Shown here in pieces: positions 17,851 to 26,028 of a stretch of DNA of 42,715 nt. The DNA is taken from positions 1-42,715 of the forward strand of contig JAKSDI010000124.1 in assembly GCA_022360175.1 (NCBI GenBank). The letters are read 5' to 3'. This stretch comes from Chitinophagales bacterium (GTDB lineage Bacteria; Bacteroidota; Bacteroidia; Chitinophagales; Saprospiraceae). The notes beneath the pieces are model-generated. The model did not search any database. It was not told where the DNA came from and saw only the letters and a list, made by a program, of their open reading frames with translations. Each line of letters begins with the position of its first letter. The stretch's first letter is position 1. A program made the position numbers and the translations under genes.

Positions 17851-18972
17851 ATGAAGGAATTGAAGATTCAATTAGTACTGCTATCATTTTGCCTGATGCT
17901 CACCGGAGTGCAAGGTATAGCACAGACCATTCCCCTGGATACGGCTCATTGGAATATTCAGGCGCGAGCATATATAATTGAAAATTATAGAGGCGCACAG
18001 GCTATTTATATGCAAGCAGGAGCAATGACGCTTAAAGATGTTGAATTTTTGAATGGAACAATAGAGTTTGATCTTTTCCTCAAAGAAGAACAGGCTTTTC
18101 CTGGTATCTCTTTTAGAAACAGAGACGGAGATGCTGAGCAGTTTTATGTGCGTCCACATTTATCTGGTAAGCCCGATGCCAATCAAGTTGCTCCAAAAGT
18201 AAAAGGAGTTACTCCCTGGCAATTGTGCTTTGGCCCTAGATATTCTTTCCCTTATGAATACCGCTATGATGACTGGACACATGTGAAAATTCTAGTGGAT
18301 GGAGATCGCGCACAAGTATTTTTAGACCATGCTGATAAGCCTCATTTATCATGGTATTTGTTTCACCCGGCCCAAAAAGGAGGAATCACCCTGCAAGGAG
18401 GCAATCGAACAGGAATGCATCTTGCTAATATAAAAGTGAACCATCAGCGCCCAAGCCTGGTTGATTTCCAGCCAGTAGAGCGCCAGGCGATTGAAGGCTT
18501 GGTTCAAAATTGGGAGATATCAGACATGTTTGAAGAGCAATTGCTGGATGACCAAAGTGGTATCAAGCAATTAATTGAAAATAGAAAATGGCAGGGTAGT
18601 GTAAAAGTAGAAGAAGGAACGGCAGCTAATATCTCCAGAATTCAAACGCTGTATAATGGAGAAGAAGGAAATACGGTCTTCGCCAAAATCGAAATCACTT
18701 CAGATCGCGATCAGGTCAAACTCTTTGAGTTTGGATATAGTGATCGGGTAGTCGCTATCCTAAATGGTACACCCATCTATAAAGGAACAAATAGATGGCG
18801 GTCTCGAGATTATCGCTACTTAGGGACCGTTGGCCTGTTTGATGCCATCTATCTAGACTTAAAAAAGGGCAAGAATACATTACTAATGGCCGTATCTGAA
18901 GATTTTGGTGGTTGGCTAATTACCGGAAGATTCAGAGATAATGAAGGCATAGGAATAACCGCCATTCGGTGA
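17851..18972 (+). CDS. Secreted protein with concanavalin-like sandwich domain
   Basis: 373 residues. The signal peptide is about 1-24 (cleavage near GIAQ-T). The first ~200 residues show a LamG/3-keto-disaccharide-hydrolase-like jelly roll: NGTIEFDLFLKEEQAFPGIS, YRYDDWTHVKILVDGDRAQV and GGITLQGGNRTGMHLANIKV. The second half (about 210-373) is another beta-rich domain (LFEFGYSDRVVAILNGTPIY, LDLKKGKNTLLMAVSEDFGG), which may bind carbohydrate. No catalytic residues could be picked. It is divergent from the membrane HTH sensor with 155 bp between starts. A strong terminator follows at 19026. Confidence 0.7.
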   Translation: MKELKIQLVLLSFCLMLTGVQGIAQTIPLDTAHWNIQARAYIIENYRGAQAIYMQAGAMTLKDVEFLNGTIEFDLFLKEEQAFPGISFRNRDGDAEQFYVRPHLSGKPDANQVAPKVKGVTPWQLCFGPRYSFPYEYRYDDWTHVKILVDGDRAQVFLDHADKPHLSWYLFHPAQKGGITLQGGNRTGMHLANIKVNHQRPSLVDFQPVERQAIEGLVQNWEISDMFEEQLLDDQSGIKQLIENRKWQGSVKVEEGTAANISRIQTLYNGEEGNTVFAKIEITSDRDQVKLFEFGYSDRVVAILNGTPIYKGTNRWRSRDYRYLGTVGLFDAIYLDLKKGKNTLLMAVSEDFGGWLITGRFRDNEGIGITAIR

Positions 18973-19025
18973 TTTTATTCTTATACAACTGAGGTAAATT
19001 GTTTAGTTAAATAATGATTTTTTGC

Positions 19026-19070
19026 TTTAAAGGCAACGGAGTTTTACTACTCAAGTTGCCTTTAAATTTT
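19026..19070 (+). terminator. Rho-independent terminator
   Basis: A perfect 12-bp inverted repeat, TTTAAAGGCAAC (19026-19037) and GTTGCCTTTAAA (19055-19066), with a 17-nt loop and a TTTT tail, 54 bp after the stop of the concanavalin-domain gene. Confidence 0.8.
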
Positions 19071-19130
19071 ACGGGATACTTGTTTTTATCTCTAAGATAA
19101 TTAATGTAGACGTATTTCAGGACAAGACGT

Positions 19131-19400
19131 CTCTAACTACATACCCTTCTGTCCACATAACTATATAACCATATCAAACACAAGTCTAAGTTCAAATACA
19201 AACTCAAATCACAAGCGTACTCAAAGATATTTTTAATTAAACATACATCTCTTTCCTTGACTAACAAGTTAAACACCTTAAACCATTATAAACTATCCTA
19301 AACCTTTTTTAGAACGAGGCACACATCACGATATCACCACATCACTACATTAGGTACCCCTCCTATACCCAACATTAGGTATTCGACTCAGAAATATAGG
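19131..19400. repeat. G-poor dispersed intergenic sequence, copy 1
   Basis: This part of the 532-bp gene-free stretch 18973-19504 is strikingly poor in G on the plus strand. It contains CTCTAACTACAT (19131-19142) and TCACCACATCACT (19334-19346), both of which recur in the same order in the G-poor gap at 28432-28580. No open frame or stable hairpin was seen in it. Confidence 0.5.
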
Positions 19401-19428
19401 CATTATTTGAATTTAGTCTAAATAACGC

Positions 19429-19459
19429 TTGTTCAACTCCACTTCCCGTTATAATTTTG
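19429..19459 (+). promoter_or_regulatory. Promoter of the DUF4856/imelysin/receptor operon
   Basis: TTG at 19429-19431 and TAATTTTG at 19452-19459 (full TAnnTTTG match) are 20 bp apart, close to the usual Bacteroidota -33/-7 spacing, and 45 bp upstream of the first ATG of the operon. Confidence 0.6.
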
Positions 19460-19504
19460 CACCGCAATTAAGAACATATCCTTTTTAAAAATATAGTAAA
19501 CACG

Positions 19505-20728
19505 ATGAGTAAATACTTCCTATTATTACTAACGGCAACAACGATATTTTTCACCTCTTGTGATAAAGACGATGATACAACTCCTTCAGTAGAAGCGCCA
19601 GCAACCTATGCTTTTACCAGAAATAATGAATCTACGGTTTCTTTTAGCGGGCAAACTACACGGATTCAAATGGCTACGGAGTTGATCAATGGCATGAAGG
19701 ATTTCTCAATAGAGAAAAGCCAGTTGCTGGAGATGTATCGCAATGAAACAGAAGCAGGAGAAGATGCTAATCCTTTCAGCGATGCAGATTTAAACGTTTC
19801 TACGAAGAGTGTTCGTTCTAAAGTAGCAGCTTCTAAAGAGTATTTTTCTGATAATGTAACTGATGGTACAGCTATTAAAGAATTATTCGAAACCTGGATC
19901 AATGCACAGGTAGATGAAGTTTTCCCTAACGAAAGCACATTGGCAGAAGCCGGAGTAGCTGGTCAAATAGCGGATGGTTCTTCTACTCGTTATGTGAATT
20001 CTAAAGGTTTGGAATATAATCAGCTGGTAAATAAAAGCTTGATTGGTGGCTTAATGCTGGATCAAATACTAAATAATTACCTAAGTACGACTGTACTGGA
20101 TGAAGCAACGAATATAGAAGATAATGATGCAGATGTATTGGCAGAGGGTAAGCCATACACTACTATGGAGCACAAGTGGGATGAGGCTTATGGTTATGCT
20201 TATGGGACGGCTGCTGATCTTGCTGATCCTAATAAAACAATTGGTGCTGATGATAGCTTCCTGAATAAGTACATAGGAAGAGTAGAAGGGGACGCAGATT
20301 TTGCGGGCATTGCTGCTGAAATATTTGATGCTTTCAAATTGGGCCGTGCAGCTATTGAAGCTAAAGATTATGACCTTCGTGATGAGCAGGTAGTAATTTT
20401 GCGTAAAGCACTTTCAAAAGTGATTGCTGTACGTGCAGTATATTACCTGGCACAAGGTAAGAGTGCACTGGAAGCTTCACCTGCTAATTACGGAACTGCT
20501 TTCCACGATTTGTCAGAAGGTTATGGTTTTGTATACAGTTTGCAATTCACACACAATCCGGATACAGGAAAGCCTTACTTCTCAAAAGCTGAAGTAGATG
20601 CTTTTATTGCAGATATGTTGGGCGATGGAGCAAATGGCCTATGGGATGTACAGCCTAGCACACTAGATGCAATTGCTACTACTATTGCTGCTGCTTTTGA
20701 TTTCACAGTAGCACAAGCTGCAGAATAG
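19505..20728 (+). CDS. DUF4856 lipoprotein, probable metal-uptake partner
   Basis: 407 residues. The signal peptide ends FFTSC (lipid on C19), followed by DKDDD, an acidic stretch typical of surface-exported Bacteroidota lipoproteins. The rest matches my recollection of DUF4856 proteins: TYAFTRNNESTVSFSGQTTR near the start, a helical body, the HKWDEAYGYAYG motif (about 220-231) and the late YGFVYSLQFTHN motif. Function is not established. The family regularly neighbours imelysin lipoproteins and TonB receptors, as here, so a role in binding or handing over iron or another metal is inferred. First gene of the operon, with a promoter at 19429-19459. Confidence 0.82.
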   Translation: MSKYFLLLLTATTIFFTSCDKDDDTTPSVEAPATYAFTRNNESTVSFSGQTTRIQMATELINGMKDFSIEKSQLLEMYRNETEAGEDANPFSDADLNVSTKSVRSKVAASKEYFSDNVTDGTAIKELFETWINAQVDEVFPNESTLAEAGVAGQIADGSSTRYVNSKGLEYNQLVNKSLIGGLMLDQILNNYLSTTVLDEATNIEDNDADVLAEGKPYTTMEHKWDEAYGYAYGTAADLADPNKTIGADDSFLNKYIGRVEGDADFAGIAAEIFDAFKLGRAAIEAKDYDLRDEQVVILRKALSKVIAVRAVYYLAQGKSALEASPANYGTAFHDLSEGYGFVYSLQFTHNPDTGKPYFSKAEVDAFIADMLGDGANGLWDVQPSTLDAIATTIAAAFDFTVAQAAE

Positions 20729-20792
20729 AGATATTATAAAACGAATCAGGTATCTTTGATTGATGCTTAGATTTATTTGTAACGAATTATTC

Positions 20793-20833
20793 AGGAGTCC
20801 ACATTTTTCATCTGAAAACGTGGACTCCTAAGT
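20793..20833 (+). terminator. Strong hairpin between first and second gene of the operon
   Basis: AGGAGTCCAC (20793-20802) pairs perfectly with GTGGACTCCT (20820-20829). An inner TTTTC/GAAAA extends the stem. The following bases are AAGTAGTTTT, not a clean T run, so attenuation or mRNA stabilisation is as likely as full termination. It ends 29 bp before the imelysin ATG. Confidence 0.6.
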
Positions 20834-20857
20834 AGTTTTAAACTTAAATGAAACAAA

Positions 20858-21970
20858 ATGGCTAATAAATCCTGGATACTTCTCCTTTTTGTAAGCTTGA
20901 GTTTTTTCGCATGTGATGATGATACTCCCGATGTACCTGATGATAATTTCGACCGTACAGCTTTATTGACAAATTGGGCGGATAATATTATTATACCTGG
21001 ATATACAGACATTGCACAGGGCTCCAAATCAATGGTGCAGGCTGCAGAAGCTTTTCAGGCAGACCCTCAACCGCAAACGCTTAACAATCTTCGTGATGCC
21101 TGGTGGAAAGTATATTTGGTATGGCAGCGAGTTTCTATGTTTGAAATCGGGAAAGCAGAAGAACTTGGTTTGCGAGATAACCTCAATATCTATCCTGTAG
21201 ATACAGAGGGAGTCCTGGAAAATATAAGTCAGGGTAATTATAATTTGGAATTGCCATCCCAAAGAGATCGCCAGGGATTTCCGGCTATGGATTTTCTATT
21301 ATATGGAATTGCTAATGGAGATGCTGAAATATTAGAAGCCTACACTACAGGAGATGATGCAGAAGAACTTGGTATCTATCTAATTGCAGTGGTTACCCGA
21401 ATTGATGAGTTATTAGATGTTGTATTGGCAGATTGGACCTCTGGCTATCGCGATGAATTTATTGATAACAATGGTAATTCAGCAACAGCTTCAGTTGATA
21501 AGCTGGTGAATGATTATTTGTTTTATTACGAAAAGGCTCTAAGAGCAGGGAAAGTAGGAATTCCTGCCGGAGTTTTTTCTGGTTCACCTTTGTCTACACA
21601 TGTAGAACTTCCTTATAGAGCGGAAGGTGATCAAACCCTATTATTGGAAGCGCTGGACTATACTCAGCGATTTTTCAATGGTAAAGACTACACTTCCCAA
21701 CAGGAAGGAGTTAGTTTGAAAAGTTATCTGAACGAGTTGGATGCTCAGAAAGATGGTACTTTGCTAAGTGAACTTATCAATGCTCAATTTGAATCCGCCA
21801 GGGCAAAAATATCACAATTGGAAAGTGATTTTGCCAAGCAGATCGAGATGGACAATACAAAAATGCTGGAAGCATACGATGAACTACAGAAAAATGTAGT
21901 ACTGCTGAAGGTAGATATGCTACAAGCTTTGAATATCAACATTGATTATGTAGATGCAGATGGCGATTGA
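20858..21970 (+). CDS. Imelysin-like (M75 family) lipoprotein
   Basis: 370 residues. The signal peptide ends FFAC (lipid on C19) followed by DDD, pointing to surface display. The imelysin helical fold is recognisable: NIIIPGYTDIAQGSKSMVQA, LRDAWWKVYLVWQRVSMFEI, and the GFPAMDFLLYG segment. The M75 motif GxHxxE appears here as G140-F-P-A-M-D145, with His replaced by Pro and Glu by Asp, so metal binding at that site is probably altered and peptidase activity unlikely. Imelysins are periplasmic or surface proteins linked to iron uptake. Second gene of the operon, before the HTTM and TonB receptor genes. Confidence 0.9.
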   Translation: MANKSWILLLFVSLSFFACDDDTPDVPDDNFDRTALLTNWADNIIIPGYTDIAQGSKSMVQAAEAFQADPQPQTLNNLRDAWWKVYLVWQRVSMFEIGKAEELGLRDNLNIYPVDTEGVLENISQGNYNLELPSQRDRQGFPAMDFLLYGIANGDAEILEAYTTGDDAEELGIYLIAVVTRIDELLDVVLADWTSGYRDEFIDNNGNSATASVDKLVNDYLFYYEKALRAGKVGIPAGVFSGSPLSTHVELPYRAEGDQTLLLEALDYTQRFFNGKDYTSQQEGVSLKSYLNELDAQKDGTLLSELINAQFESARAKISQLESDFAKQIEMDNTKMLEAYDELQKNVVLLKVDMLQALNINIDYVDADGD

Positions 21971-22099
21971 TTTAATTGCTAATAATGGAAAATACGGTCA
22001 TAAATGAGGCTAATAAAATATCTTAGCATATGGATTTTGCCTGATCGGATAGGCTTGTATTTGAGTATGAATTTGCACTGATAATAAGCAGTATATCAT

Positions 22100-23464
22100 A
22101 TGTATACTCGTAACATAAAAAACTATTTTTCTCAGTATGCGGAAGCAGCTCCTCTGGCTGTCTTCCGTATCCTTTTTGGTACGCTGATGTTTATTAGTTT
22201 GTTACGGTTTTATGCAAATGGCTGGATAGAAAAACTATACCTCGAACCCAGTTTCTTTTTCTCCTATACTGGCTTTGAATGGATAAAACCGTTAGGTAGC
22301 TGGACCTATCTTATTTTTGTATTAGGAGCTCTTTCGGCAATTGGCGTTGCATTAGGTTATCGTTACAGATTGTCAGCAACTGTCTTCTTCCTGAGTTTTA
22401 CCTATATAGAGTTGATGGATAAGACTACTTATCTCAATCATTATTACTTTGTCAGCCTGGTCAGTTTCCTAATGATTTTATTACCGGCTAATGCCTATTT
22501 CTCTGTTGATGCGCTCAAAAACGAAAATCTGAGAAAACAATACATTCCTGCCTGGACAATCGACGCTATCAAATTGATGCTGGCTATTGTATACTTTTAT
22601 GCAGGTCTTGCTAAACTCAATTCTGATTGGCTATTTCATGCAATGCCTCTGAAGATATGGCTGTCAGCCAAAACTTCCTTACCTGTTATTGGGCCATGGT
22701 TGCAAGAAAGTTGGGTGCATTATGCTTTTAGCTGGGCAGGGATGATATATGATTTAAGTATTCCTTTTTTATTGCTCTGGCCTCGTACGCGCTTATTGGG
22801 ATTTACCTTTGTTGTCATATTCCATGTAGTAACTCGCCTACTTTTCCCTATAGGAATGTTCCCTTTTATTATGATTTTGAGCACGCTAATTTTCTTTAGT
22901 GCTGATTTTCATCATCGTTTTCTTCACCAGCTATCTCGAATTTTACGCCTGGATAAGAGAATATTTGACAATCGAATCAAAATGAGTAAGGGGACTTTTA
23001 CACACTTATTGATACCGGTAATTGTACTCTTTTTTGTATTTCAGCTAACATTGCCCTTTCGCTATGTGCTTCAGCCAGGAGAGCTATTTTGGACCGAACA
23101 GGGATACCGATTTTCCTGGCGGGTAATGCTGATGGAAAAAGCAGGATATGCCAACTTCAAAGTAGTGGACTCCTCAACAGGGAAACGATTTTATGTGGAC
23201 AATAGCCAGTTTTTGACTCCTTTTCAGGAAAAACAGATGGCTACACAACCAGACTTTATATTGGAATATGCGCTTTATCTAGAGCAATATTATCAACAGC
23301 AAGGTATTGCTGATCCCGAAATTTATGTAGAAAGTTATGTTTCACTTAATGGCAGAGGAAGCCAGCCATATGTGAATCCTGATATAGATTTGACACAACA
23401 GGATATATCTCCTGATAACAGAAACTGGATTTTACCTTTTAACGATGAGATCAAAGGTTTATAA
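22100..23464 (+). CDS. HTTM-domain membrane protein (vitamin K gamma-carboxylase-like)
   Basis: 454 residues with several hydrophobic helices in residues 1-320: FRILFGTLMFISLLRFYANG, the TYIELMDKTTYLNHYYFVSL motif (HTTM hallmark), and YFYAGLAKLNSDWLFHAMPL, which closely matches the conserved core of vitamin K-dependent gamma-carboxylase-like proteins. The C-terminal ~120 residues are a non-membrane domain (WTEQGYRFSWRVMLMEKAGY, then DPEIYVESYVSLNGRG). Eukaryotic relatives carboxylate glutamates; the bacterial role is unknown. Its 3' end overlaps the TonB receptor start by 20 bp, so the two are translationally linked, and a role in modifying a protein of this uptake system is conceivable. Confidence 0.88.
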   Translation: MYTRNIKNYFSQYAEAAPLAVFRILFGTLMFISLLRFYANGWIEKLYLEPSFFFSYTGFEWIKPLGSWTYLIFVLGALSAIGVALGYRYRLSATVFFLSFTYIELMDKTTYLNHYYFVSLVSFLMILLPANAYFSVDALKNENLRKQYIPAWTIDAIKLMLAIVYFYAGLAKLNSDWLFHAMPLKIWLSAKTSLPVIGPWLQESWVHYAFSWAGMIYDLSIPFLLLWPRTRLLGFTFVVIFHVVTRLLFPIGMFPFIMILSTLIFFSADFHHRFLHQLSRILRLDKRIFDNRIKMSKGTFTHLLIPVIVLFFVFQLTLPFRYVLQPGELFWTEQGYRFSWRVMLMEKAGYANFKVVDSSTGKRFYVDNSQFLTPFQEKQMATQPDFILEYALYLEQYYQQQGIADPEIYVESYVSLNGRGSQPYVNPDIDLTQQDISPDNRNWILPFNDEIKGL

Positions 23465-25928
23465 ACTCATACTACTTATTTGGTGCAGTATTGCATCCGT
23501 TGCTTCACTGGAAGCGGCAAGCATTCGTGTGCAGATAACAGATGCAGTGACCAACGAGCCTGTTAAGAAGGCTGAAGTATATAATATTTCAACGGGGAAA
23601 ACCCATTATGCAGGAGCTAATGGCTGGTGCAATATCGATGGACTGGACCAGGGCGTTTATGAAATTTTAGCTTTCGCTGAAGGCTATCAAACACTGCAAA
23701 AAGAGATTGAGTTAAACGATAATTTAGACACGTTTTATTTCACTTTAGAGCCTTTACATATCGACCTCTCAACAGTTATCATTCGAGATGAACGAGAAGA
23801 TGCTTTCGGACTGACCCGATTGCGAGCAGTGGAAGGTACTGCTGTTTATGCGGGTAAAAAGTCAGAAGTTGTATTGCTGGAACAACTCACAGCCAATATG
23901 GCTAGTAATAATGCCCGTCAAATTTACAGCCAGGTGAGTGGTCTCAATATATATGAATCTGGTGACGCAGGCCTGCAACTCAGTATAGGAGGCCGGGGAC
24001 TGGATCCTAACCGTACAGCGAGCTTTAACACCCGCCAAAATGGTTATGATATTAGTGCAGATGTTTTGGGGTATCCAGAAAGTTATTATACGCCACCAGC
24101 AGAAGCTTTGAGTGAAGTGCAGATTGTAAGAGGAGCTGCTTCTTTACAGTATGGCACCCAGTTTGGAGGATTGATTAATTTCAAATTCAAAAAACCTAAT
24201 CGCGAAAAGAAAATAGAATGGACCTCTCGACAAACGGCTGGCTCTTTTGGTTTGTTTACCAGTTTTAATAGCGTTTCCGGAACTATAGGTAAGTTTAGCT
24301 ATTATACCTACTTCAATTATAAAACAGGGAATGGCTTTCGCCCAAATGCAGGTTTTGATGCTTATAATTATTTTGCTCATGTCGGTTATCAGATTAGCGA
24401 ACGTACAAAACTGGAGGTTGAATTAACCTATCTCAATTATTTAGCACAGCAAGCAGGTGGCCTCACGGATGCACAGTTTTATAAGGATGCTTATGTGAGC
24501 AATCGGACACGAAATTGGTTTGAAGTGGACTGGAGGTTGCTTTCTGCAAAACTGGAGCATCGTTTTTCAGCAAGTACCAACCTTTCGGTAAATGTGTTTG
24601 GTTTGAGTGCTGCTCGTAATGCCGTTGGTTTCCGGACCAATCGCGTTTCTCAGCAGGATGATCTTGAAGCCGCACGGGATCTATTGAAAGGAAGGTTTAA
24701 AAATGGAGGAGTAGAAACAAGGCTGGTACACCGCTATAAACTGGCAGGAAAATCATCCATTTTGTTATTGGGGGCAAAAGTATATCAATCTAATAATACG
24801 GCGATACAGGGGCCAGGTAGTGCGAGTAGTGAAGCAGACTTCGGATTGGCTGATGAAAGCTTCCCTTTTTATGCCAATCAATCAGATTTTCGTTTCCCGA
24901 ACTTCAATGCAGCACTATTTGGAGAACACATTTTTTATCTGACTGATCGCTTGTCTATTACTCCAGGTTTCCGCTTCGAACATATTCGCACCCAGAGTGA
25001 AGGTACCTATCGCAAAATAGACTTTGACCTGGCAGGAAATCCTATTCGGGATCAGGAGTTTAGTGATAATCGGATATTTAACCGCCATTTCCTGTTAATG
25101 GGACTTGGGGCAAGCTATAAACCCGTAGATGGACTGGAAATCTATGCTAATTGCTCTCAAAACTATCGCTCTGTTACCTTTACAGACATTCGGGTAGTGA
25201 ATCCTTCATTCCAGGTAGATCCTGATATTTCTGATGAAAATGGATTTACCGCAGATATTGGAATGAGAGGGAGATGGAAAAATGTTTCTTATGATTTCAC
25301 AACCTTTGGTTTGATGTACGATGATCGTTTAGGAGAGGTACTAAAAGCAGAAACTCGCGAAACAGCAGAAGGTAACTTGGTGGAAACAGGTAAAGTCATT
25401 CGTTATAGAGGAAACATAGGTAAAGCCCTCATCTACGGCCTGGAAGCTATGGCCGACTGGAAAATACTAGAGGGGGGTAGAGGCGCAGAGGATACTTATA
25501 AGCTTAATGCCTTTATAAATACCGCATTGACACACTCTCGATATATAGAATCTGAAATCCCGGGAGTGAAAGACAATCAGGTAGAGTTCATTCCTTTGCT
25601 GAACCTTAAAGCTGGTCTCCGATTTGCCTATGGACCGCTGCAAACAAGCATACAGTATTCCTACCTTGGCAAGCAATATACAGATGCCTCTAATGCAGAG
25701 CAGGATGTAAGGGACAATCAAAGTGGTATAGTTGGTGCGATTCCTGCTTATGGAGTGATGGATTTTGCCGCTTCTTACCGACTTCTAAAGCATTTCAAAA
25801 TAGAAGCAGGTATCAACAATTTGCTGGATAATGTTTATTTCACTCGTAGGGCAACCGGTTATCCTGGACCGGGTATTATCCCCTCGGCACCTCGTAGCTG
25901 GTATATTGGACTGGAAATGAAGTTTTAG
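23445..25928 (+). CDS. TonB-dependent outer-membrane receptor (FecA-like)
   Basis: 827 residues. Signal peptide ~1-25. An N-terminal carboxypeptidase-regulatory-like domain (about 26-115, VQITDAVTNEPVKKAEVYNI) is followed by the plug (about 130-250: ARQIYSQVSGLNIYESGDAG, then EVQIVRGAASLQYGTQFGGL). A 22-strand-type barrel ends in WYIGLEMKF with the terminal Phe needed for barrel assembly. It imports a ligand across the outer membrane using TonB energy. The neighbours (imelysin, DUF4856, HTTM) suggest iron or another metal chelate. The ATG lies inside the end of the HTTM gene, and a perfect 16-bp inverted repeat follows. Confidence 0.93.
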   Translation: MRSKVYKLILLIWCSIASVASLEAASIRVQITDAVTNEPVKKAEVYNISTGKTHYAGANGWCNIDGLDQGVYEILAFAEGYQTLQKEIELNDNLDTFYFTLEPLHIDLSTVIIRDEREDAFGLTRLRAVEGTAVYAGKKSEVVLLEQLTANMASNNARQIYSQVSGLNIYESGDAGLQLSIGGRGLDPNRTASFNTRQNGYDISADVLGYPESYYTPPAEALSEVQIVRGAASLQYGTQFGGLINFKFKKPNREKKIEWTSRQTAGSFGLFTSFNSVSGTIGKFSYYTYFNYKTGNGFRPNAGFDAYNYFAHVGYQISERTKLEVELTYLNYLAQQAGGLTDAQFYKDAYVSNRTRNWFEVDWRLLSAKLEHRFSASTNLSVNVFGLSAARNAVGFRTNRVSQQDDLEAARDLLKGRFKNGGVETRLVHRYKLAGKSSILLLGAKVYQSNNTAIQGPGSASSEADFGLADESFPFYANQSDFRFPNFNAALFGEHIFYLTDRLSITPGFRFEHIRTQSEGTYRKIDFDLAGNPIRDQEFSDNRIFNRHFLLMGLGASYKPVDGLEIYANCSQNYRSVTFTDIRVVNPSFQVDPDISDENGFTADIGMRGRWKNVSYDFTTFGLMYDDRLGEVLKAETRETAEGNLVETGKVIRYRGNIGKALIYGLEAMADWKILEGGRGAEDTYKLNAFINTALTHSRYIESEIPGVKDNQVEFIPLLNLKAGLRFAYGPLQTSIQYSYLGKQYTDASNAEQDVRDNQSGIVGAIPAYGVMDFAASYRLLKHFKIEAGINNLLDNVYFTRRATGYPGPGIIPSAPRSWYIGLEMKF

Positions 25929-25942
25929 TTTAGCAAAAAAAC

Positions 25943-26004
25943 GGTCCACGAATTGCACTAAATTTACGAATACTCATTCGTGCAATCTGTGCAATTCGTG
26001 GACC
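25943..26004. terminator. Perfect 16-bp inverted repeat, bidirectional terminator and repeat family member
   Basis: GGTCCACGAATTGCAC (25943-25958) and GTGCAATTCGTGGACC (25989-26004) pair perfectly around a 30-nt loop that itself contains ACGAAT/ATTCGT. It sits between two convergent genes and can serve both. The (C)CACGAAT..CAC wording recurs at the right end of the window (42649-42672). Confidence 0.75.
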
Positions 26005-26028
26005 ACTATTCAATCCATCTAGAGTATA

